Assembly (NCBI GenBank): GCA_017552535.1
Contig: JAFZPV010000016.1
Coordinates: 1-51,673 of the forward strand
Origin: Clostridia bacterium
Lineage (GTDB): Bacteria; Bacillota; Clostridia; Christensenellales; Aristaeellaceae
DNA: 51,673 nucleotides
Reading direction: 5' to 3'
Shown: piece after piece, positions 47,841 to 51,673 of the stretch
Numbering within the stretch: the first letter of the stretch is position 1
Layout: every line of letters begins with the position of its first letter
Translations under genes and position numbers: made by a program
The notes under the pieces: generated by a model
Databases searched by the model: none
The model's input: the letters and a program-made list of their open reading frames with translations, nothing else
What the model was told of the DNA's origin: nothing

Positions 47841-50274
47841 CTGCCGCCTCCGCAAGCCCGTCAAAGCGCATGTCCGGCCCGTAATAGAACGACGGATACA
47901 CGGGCTGGTTGTAGCAGGTGTTCTGCCAGGCCACGCCGCAGCGATATTGGGTATCCTCAAGCAGGGTGAACAGCTTGTGATGCGTCACGTCCGTCGGGGT
48001 GTATATGCGCAGGGCGCTGTCGTCCTCCAGCCGCAGGATCACCTGCTCCCGGAAATCGCCGAAGATGCTCGCGCACAGGCAGGGGTTGCCCTTGGTGTAG
48101 TTGTTGGTTACGCAGCCCTCGGGCGTGAGCATCGCGCCGTGCGTAAGGTCGCTCACCTGGCCGCTGCCGTCGTGCTTCGTATAGTCCACGCTGCCCAGTA
48201 CCTGGGTGGTGAGGTCCGCGGCCCATTTGACGGAAAAGTTGGTGCCGGGCAGCCGGGGAACGTTGAGCACCCGGCCTTTGCAGTCGCGCATGTCTTCGCA
48301 CCACACCTGCCATCCGCGTTCTTCAGGTAGCATTTTTCCGATCATGCAGCGCCCCAGGTCCCGGCTGGAGGGAACGCCGTATATCACCTCTCCGTCCCGG
48401 GCTTCCACCAGCGCGTGGCCGTAAGGCGCGTTGTCGCCGTCCTCGAACACGTGCATCACTTCCAGGCCCGGCGTGTCCGGGTCGATGACCGCCGCGTGCA
48501 TGGAGTCGCCGTGCCCCCAGTTGAGAAAACGCCCGTCCGGCAGGAAGCCCTGCCCGCTGTACAGCACGCTGCCGTCCTGGTCGATCACGCAGGCGCCGTA
48601 TATGATCTCGTCGCAGCCGTCCGAATCCACGTCCGCCACGGACAGGGAGTGGTTGCCCTGGTTCACGATCATGCCGTACACGGGATCGCTGCCCAGCGCG
48701 CCTACAGGGGTGGGCGCAAAGGGATTGCGCATGGGCACGAAGCCGGAATCCACGCCCCACACCTTATGAAAATGCCCTTCGAAGAAATCGTAGGCGGCCA
48801 GGGTGGTGCGGGTATAGTAGCCGCGGCACATTACGAGGTAGGGCCTTTCGCCGTCCAGATAGGCGACGCCCGCCAGGTAACGGTCGTTGCGGTTCATGGG
48901 CTCCACCCGGTTCCAGCTGTAATCGCCCCACATCAGCCCGTCGTCCACGCGGGGATAGGGGTAGGGGATGGTCTCAAGCTCTTCGCCGTTCCCGCCGAAC
49001 ATGGTTAAGTATTCCGGCCCTTTGAAGATAAAGCCCTCAAACTTCCACAGCTCGTTTTTGGGTGAGCGCTTCGGTGCATACTCGTTGATGAAGTAATCCG
49101 CCAGCTCCTCGGCGTCCCTGCGCCGCAGGGGATAGATATAGCGCTTCTTCAGCCCGAAACAGTCTTCCGCCCGCTGGGCCCACATCTTCCGCCTGACCTC
49201 CGGATGCTCTGGCCAGTTCAGAAAGGTCTGTATCAGGTTTTCCCGGTAGTCCGCGGGGGAGCAGGCGTACCTGTCTTCGTGACTCCAGCCCGCCTCCAGA
49301 TCCGCTTGGGGCATGGTGATGAACCGCCTGCTCTTCACGCTGCCGTCTTCCGCGTACACGGTCATGAGGGTGCCCGGTGCGGTCTTTACCGCCATTTCCG
49401 CCCTGCCGTCCATGTTGAAATCGTACACCATGAACTGGGTGTAGTGGGCGCCGGCGCGGATGTTGGGCCCCATGTCCAGCCGCCACAAAAGCTGACCGGA
49501 AAGGGTGACGCAGTCGATGATGCAGTTTCCGGTATAGCCCCTCTGGCAGTTGTCCTTCGCGTTGGTGGGCTCCCAGCGGAAAATGAACTCGAACTCGCCG
49601 TCTCCGTTCACGTCGCCTACGGACAGGTCGTTGGGATGGTATTCGTACTTTTCCCCGGAGGGAGATACGCCGCCTTCCGGCCTGTGCACGGGGATGTCCA
49701 GATAATTGCTGCCGCTTTTCCATACGGCGGTGTCCGGGCAGCGCGCGCCCTCGGCGCCGTTTGAAACAGGCGCGACGCTGTACACGTCGTCCGTCTTGCC
49801 GTCCGGGTCGAGGTAATTCGTGCTGTCTGTCACCAGCGCGATGGGGGACGCGTTGCGGTACACGCGAAAGTCCGTGCCCGTAAGACCCGTATCGCAAAAG
49901 CCGTGCACCTCGCTTTTGAACATGCGCCAGCTCAAAAAGATGCCGCCCTGCTGCGCGCGGCAGGCGATGAGCCCGCGGCTGAGCTTTTCCCGAAACGGCT
50001 TAAGCCTCCTGCCCACGGGGGAAGAAAACACGCCGCTCATTTCAGTCACGCGGTCATTTTCATCCAGCGCCTCCACCCGGAAATAATACTTCCGGTGAGT
50101 GGAGATGTTGATCTCACACTCATTTTCTTCGCCCTGCCATACCGGATCATAGCGCATGTTTTCGGTATACCGGTCGGACATGCACGCCCGGAAGGACGCG
50201 GCGCTGCCTTCGTATTTCCATTTGAGCCTGACGCTGTAAGGCCCTGCCGCAAGGGCTTTCATATCGGTAAACAT
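47815..50274 (-). CDS. Rhamnogalacturonan lyase, PL11 family, without signal peptide
   Basis: An 819-residue protein with an N-terminal fibronectin-III-like region (about 1-95) and the eight-bladed propeller of PL11 lyases, which cut the rhamnose-galacturonate backbone of pectin by beta-elimination. VGDVNGDGEFEFIFRWEPTN, YDFNMDGRAEMAVKTAPGT and VADVDSDGCDEIIYG are calcium-binding loops of the propeller, and VYSVAPVSNG and AAWQ-type strands flank them. The N-terminus MFTDMKALAAG is not a signal peptide, so the enzyme should act in the cytoplasm on imported oligomers. The ribosome site is weak. The last 26 bases overlap the methyltransferase gene. Confidence 0.92.
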   Translation of the reverse strand: MFTDMKALAAGPYSVRLKWKYEGSAASFRACMSDRYTENMRYDPVWQGEENECEINISTHRKYYFRVEALDENDRVTEMSGVFSSPVGRRLKPFREKLSRGLIACRAQQGGIFLSWRMFKSEVHGFCDTGLTGTDFRVYRNASPIALVTDSTNYLDPDGKTDDVYSVAPVSNGAEGARCPDTAVWKSGSNYLDIPVHRPEGGVSPSGEKYEYHPNDLSVGDVNGDGEFEFIFRWEPTNAKDNCQRGYTGNCIIDCVTLSGQLLWRLDMGPNIRAGAHYTQFMVYDFNMDGRAEMAVKTAPGTLMTVYAEDGSVKSRRFITMPQADLEAGWSHEDRYACSPADYRENLIQTFLNWPEHPEVRRKMWAQRAEDCFGLKKRYIYPLRRRDAEELADYFINEYAPKRSPKNELWKFEGFIFKGPEYLTMFGGNGEELETIPYPYPRVDDGLMWGDYSWNRVEPMNRNDRYLAGVAYLDGERPYLVMCRGYYTRTTLAAYDFFEGHFHKVWGVDSGFVPMRNPFAPTPVGALGSDPVYGMIVNQGNHSLSVADVDSDGCDEIIYGACVIDQDGSVLYSGQGFLPDGRFLNWGHGDSMHAAVIDPDTPGLEVMHVFEDGDNAPYGHALVEARDGEVIYGVPSSRDLGRCMIGKMLPEERGWQVWCEDMRDCKGRVLNVPRLPGTNFSVKWAADLTTQVLGSVDYTKHDGSGQVSDLTHGAMLTPEGCVTNNYTKGNPCLCASIFGDFREQVILRLEDDSALRIYTPTDVTHHKLFTLLEDTQYRCGVAWQNTCYNQPVYPSFYYGPDMRFDGLAEAADGENHPKP

Positions 50275-50414
50275 TCGATCACCCGCCTTTTCTCAGGTGC
50301 GCCCGCGCGGCCCTGATCGGAACGTGCGGACACGCTTACATCAATTCAACGGGCGCAGGCGGGTTTCCTGCCCCGGACGGGGCGGCGGCTGTGTAAAAAC
50401 CCACGAAAGACGTA

Positions 50415-50444
50415 TTGACGGGCGGAAGCGGCGTACAGTATAAT
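50415..50444 (+). promoter_or_regulatory. Promoter of the VanZ-like gene
   Basis: TTGACG (50415-50420), 18 bases, TATAAT (50439-50444), 79 bases before the preferred start codon. The 249-bp gap between the divergent lyase and VanZ genes holds nothing else that I recognise. Confidence 0.75.
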
Positions 50445-50523
50445 GGCATAGGGAAAGCCCTGCCGCGCGGGCTGCCGGTCGGCGGGCGCTTCTCCGAACA
50501 GACAGAAAATGCAGGTAACCTGT

Positions 50524-51015
50524 ATGACGCGAAAGTATAAGGCCATACGAATCGCCGCCCTGATCGCGGCGGTCATGCTGATGACGGCCATGTGGTTTTT
50601 CTCCTCCCAGACGGGCGAGGAGTCAGGGCGTTTGAGCGGCGCCGTGACGCGCTTTCTTTTGAAGCTCGTGCGCCTGGAGCCCACGCCGGCCAGGCTCGAC
50701 CGTATCGGCTATATCGTGCGCAAGGCGGCGCATTTCAATCTGTTTCTGTGCCTGGGGCTTGCGCTGGGCGTGGCTGCCGGCTCTCCCCGAAAGCCGTTCC
50801 GGGCGCTGTGGGCGGTGCCGGCTGCCGCGCTGTGCGCGCTGGGCGACGAGACACATCAGCATTTCGTGGCGGCCAGAGCCGCCATGTGGCAGGACTGCCT
50901 TCTGGACAGCTGCGGCGCGCTCACGGGCGCTGCTTTGGCCCTGGGCATATGGGCGCTGGCCGCGAGGCGGCGGTCAAAGCGCACAAAAAGCAAAAAGCCT
51001 ATTCAAAACCAGTGA
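50524..51015 (+). CDS. VanZ-family membrane protein
   Basis: I take the ATG at 50524 (MTRKYKAIRIAALIAAV); an ATG at 50509 is possible, and neither has a strong ribosome site. The 163-residue product has four membrane helices and the VanZ-family pattern KAAHFNLFLCLGLALG, ALGDETHQHFVAARAAMWQDCLLDSCGALTG (given here as the conserved DE-HQ and D-x3-D-x2-G positions). VanZ confers low-level teicoplanin resistance in one transposon context; most relatives are of unknown function at the envelope. No glycopeptide-resistance genes are in the window. Confidence 0.9.
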   Translation: MTRKYKAIRIAALIAAVMLMTAMWFFSSQTGEESGRLSGAVTRFLLKLVRLEPTPARLDRIGYIVRKAAHFNLFLCLGLALGVAAGSPRKPFRALWAVPAAALCALGDETHQHFVAARAAMWQDCLLDSCGALTGAALALGIWALAARRRSKRTKSKKPIQNQ

Positions 51016-51058
51016 ACAATTGATATCAAAACTTACAAAAAAGTTCATTTTTCTTATC

Positions 51059-51087
51059 TTTTCAAACAGCACTCTATCTGCTATAAT
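51059..51087 (+). promoter_or_regulatory. Probable promoter of the BMP-family gene
   Basis: TTTTCA (51059-51064), 17 bases, TATAAT (51082-51087). A 73-base leader with a small GC hairpin (GCGCCCAAAGGCGC) precedes the AAAGGAGG ribosome site. Confidence 0.65.
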
Positions 51088-51160
51088 CAATCCAGACATG
51101 CTGTGAACGCGGTGTGCCCATCGCGCCCAAAGGCGCACAATTCTAAAGGAGGAAATGGTA

Positions 51161-51673
51161 ATGAAGAAGCTTCTCTCGATTCTCCTGTCCGTTATGCTGA
51201 TGGTATCCCTCGTGGCCTGCGCCGAGGATATCCGCGTGGCGATGATCACCGACTACGGCGACATCACCGATCAGTCCTTCAACCAGACCACTTACGAGGC
51301 CGCCAAGGCCTGGTGCGAAGCCAACGGCGTGGACTTCACTTATTATAAGCCCGCCGGTGACAGCACCGCCGAGCGCGTCGCCATGGTCGAGAAGGCCGAC
51401 GACGAAGACTACAACGTCATCATCATGCCCGGCTACGCCTTTGGCGCCACCATCGCTGAAGTGCAGGACGAGTATCCCGGGATCAAGTTCGTGGCACTGG
51501 ACGTGAGCGAAGGCGATCTGGGCGGCGCGGAAGTGGCCGACAACGTCTACTGCGCTGTGTATCAGGAAGAGCTGTGCGGCTACATGGCCGGCTACGCTGC
51601 CGTGAAGCTGGGCTACACCAAGCTGGGCTTCCTGGGCGGCATGGCGGTTCCCGCCGTGGTCCGCTACGGCTAC
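51161..51673 (+). CDS. BMP-family ABC substrate-binding lipoprotein, 5' part (cut by window end)
   Basis: The first 171 codons are present, with AAAGGAGG upstream. MKKLLSILLSVMLMVSLVAC is a lipoprotein signal peptide (lipobox LVAC, Cys20). The mature part starts as a type-1 periplasmic binding domain of the basic-membrane-protein (BMP/Med) family: VAMITDYGDITDQSFNQTT, IIMPGYAFGATIAEV, FVALDVSEGD and LGFLGGMAVPAVVRYGYG-like end. BMP proteins usually bind purine nucleosides for an ABC importer, whose ATPase and permeases would follow outside the window. The nucleoside hydrolase at 37591 could process such imports, but that link is only a guess. Confidence 0.92.
   Translation, partial: MKKLLSILLSVMLMVSLVACAEDIRVAMITDYGDITDQSFNQTTYEAAKAWCEANGVDFTYYKPAGDSTAERVAMVEKADDEDYNVIIMPGYAFGATIAEVQDEYPGIKFVALDVSEGDLGGAEVADNVYCAVYQEELCGYMAGYAAVKLGYTKLGFLGGMAVPAVVRYGY

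Noticed and set aside
50524-51015. Glycopeptide resistance determinant
   Set aside because: The VanZ-like protein stands alone without vanHAX, vanRS or vanY; most VanZ-family proteins are not resistance genes.
51088-51160. Purine riboswitch before the BMP-family gene
   Set aside because: The 73-base leader has one small GC hairpin and lacks the conserved three-way junction sequences.

Overview
The window comes from a GC-rich Firmicute, most likely an uncultured gut-type member of the Clostridia (my inference; an assignment near Christensenellales/Oscillospirales is only a guess). The supporting signs are a T-box leader in front of valS, a clostridial-style feo operon (two FeoA genes, FeoB with a large external loop, a short Cys-rich FeoB-associated peptide), a VanZ-like protein, a ferredoxin-thioredoxin-reductase-like protein beside thioredoxin, strong GGAGG ribosome binding sites, sigma-A type promoters (TTGACA-17-TATAAT), and lipoprotein and Sec signal peptides of Gram-positive type. 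There is no prophage, transposase, integrase or CRISPR array. Both edges cut genes: a CobW-like GTPase at the left and a BMP-family lipoprotein at the right.

Layout. 1-1296 (+): two adjacent CobW/G3E-type GTPase genes. 1369-16073 (-): an SH3-repeat surface protein; an SGNH hydrolase with three tandem cyclophilins, TrmO and a TIM-barrel sugar isomerase-like protein; an iron/spermidine-type ABC importer (ATPase, double permease, binding protein); a nucleotidyltransferase, an amidohydrolase and a sodium:solute symporter. 16283-19503 (+): tRNA-Ser(GGA), a mosaic of short palindromes, a GH63-like glycosidase, an MBL hydrolase and a small unknown gene. 19600-19968 (-): an FtsL-like protein. 20516-28052 (+): T-box, valS, rsmA and a heterodimeric ABC exporter. 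28266-35280 (+): the feo iron-uptake operon, an HMA-domain protein, a DtxR-like regulator that appears to lack its metal ligands, and a MacB/FtsX-type ABC pair. 35373-36083 (-): an unknown zinc-ribbon/membrane protein, divergent from murA. 36273-41070 (+): murA, then nucleoside hydrolase, FRG-domain protein, proC and a phosphodiesterase-like protein. 41146-46931 (-): a sulfur/redox cluster (DUF6106-like protein, cysteine desulfurase, thiI, MrfA-like helicase, FTR-like protein, trxA). 47034-50274 (-): a SpoU-type rRNA/tRNA methyltransferase and a PL11 rhamnogalacturonan lyase. 50415-51673 (+): a VanZ-like protein and the start of a BMP-family lipoprotein.

How the genes work together. The feo block forms an iron-responsive unit: a consensus promoter carries two copies of a TTAG/CTAA inverted repeat, and a third copy sits directly before feoB. 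The exporter at 24418-28052 shows complementary degeneration: one subunit has lost the catalytic Glu and the other the LSGGQ signature, which predicts one active and one dead ATP site. Cysteine desulfurase and ThiI form a sulfur-relay pair for tRNA 4-thiouridine, and thioredoxin with the FTR-like protein forms a thiol-redox pair. They may share one transcript with a DNA-repair-type helicase.

The items I find most worth a second look are the metal-ligand-free DtxR-like protein in the feo locus, the two copies of a ~95-bp purine/pyrimidine hairpin element (28121 and 35281), the palindrome mosaic at 16481-16640, the LexA-like box at the murA promoter, the CobW-YcgQ-like fusion, and the nucleoside hydrolase/FRG/ProC/phosphodiesterase cluster. 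I do not see a clearly complete, undescribed multi-gene system; the feo/HMA/DtxR-like arrangement is the nearest candidate.
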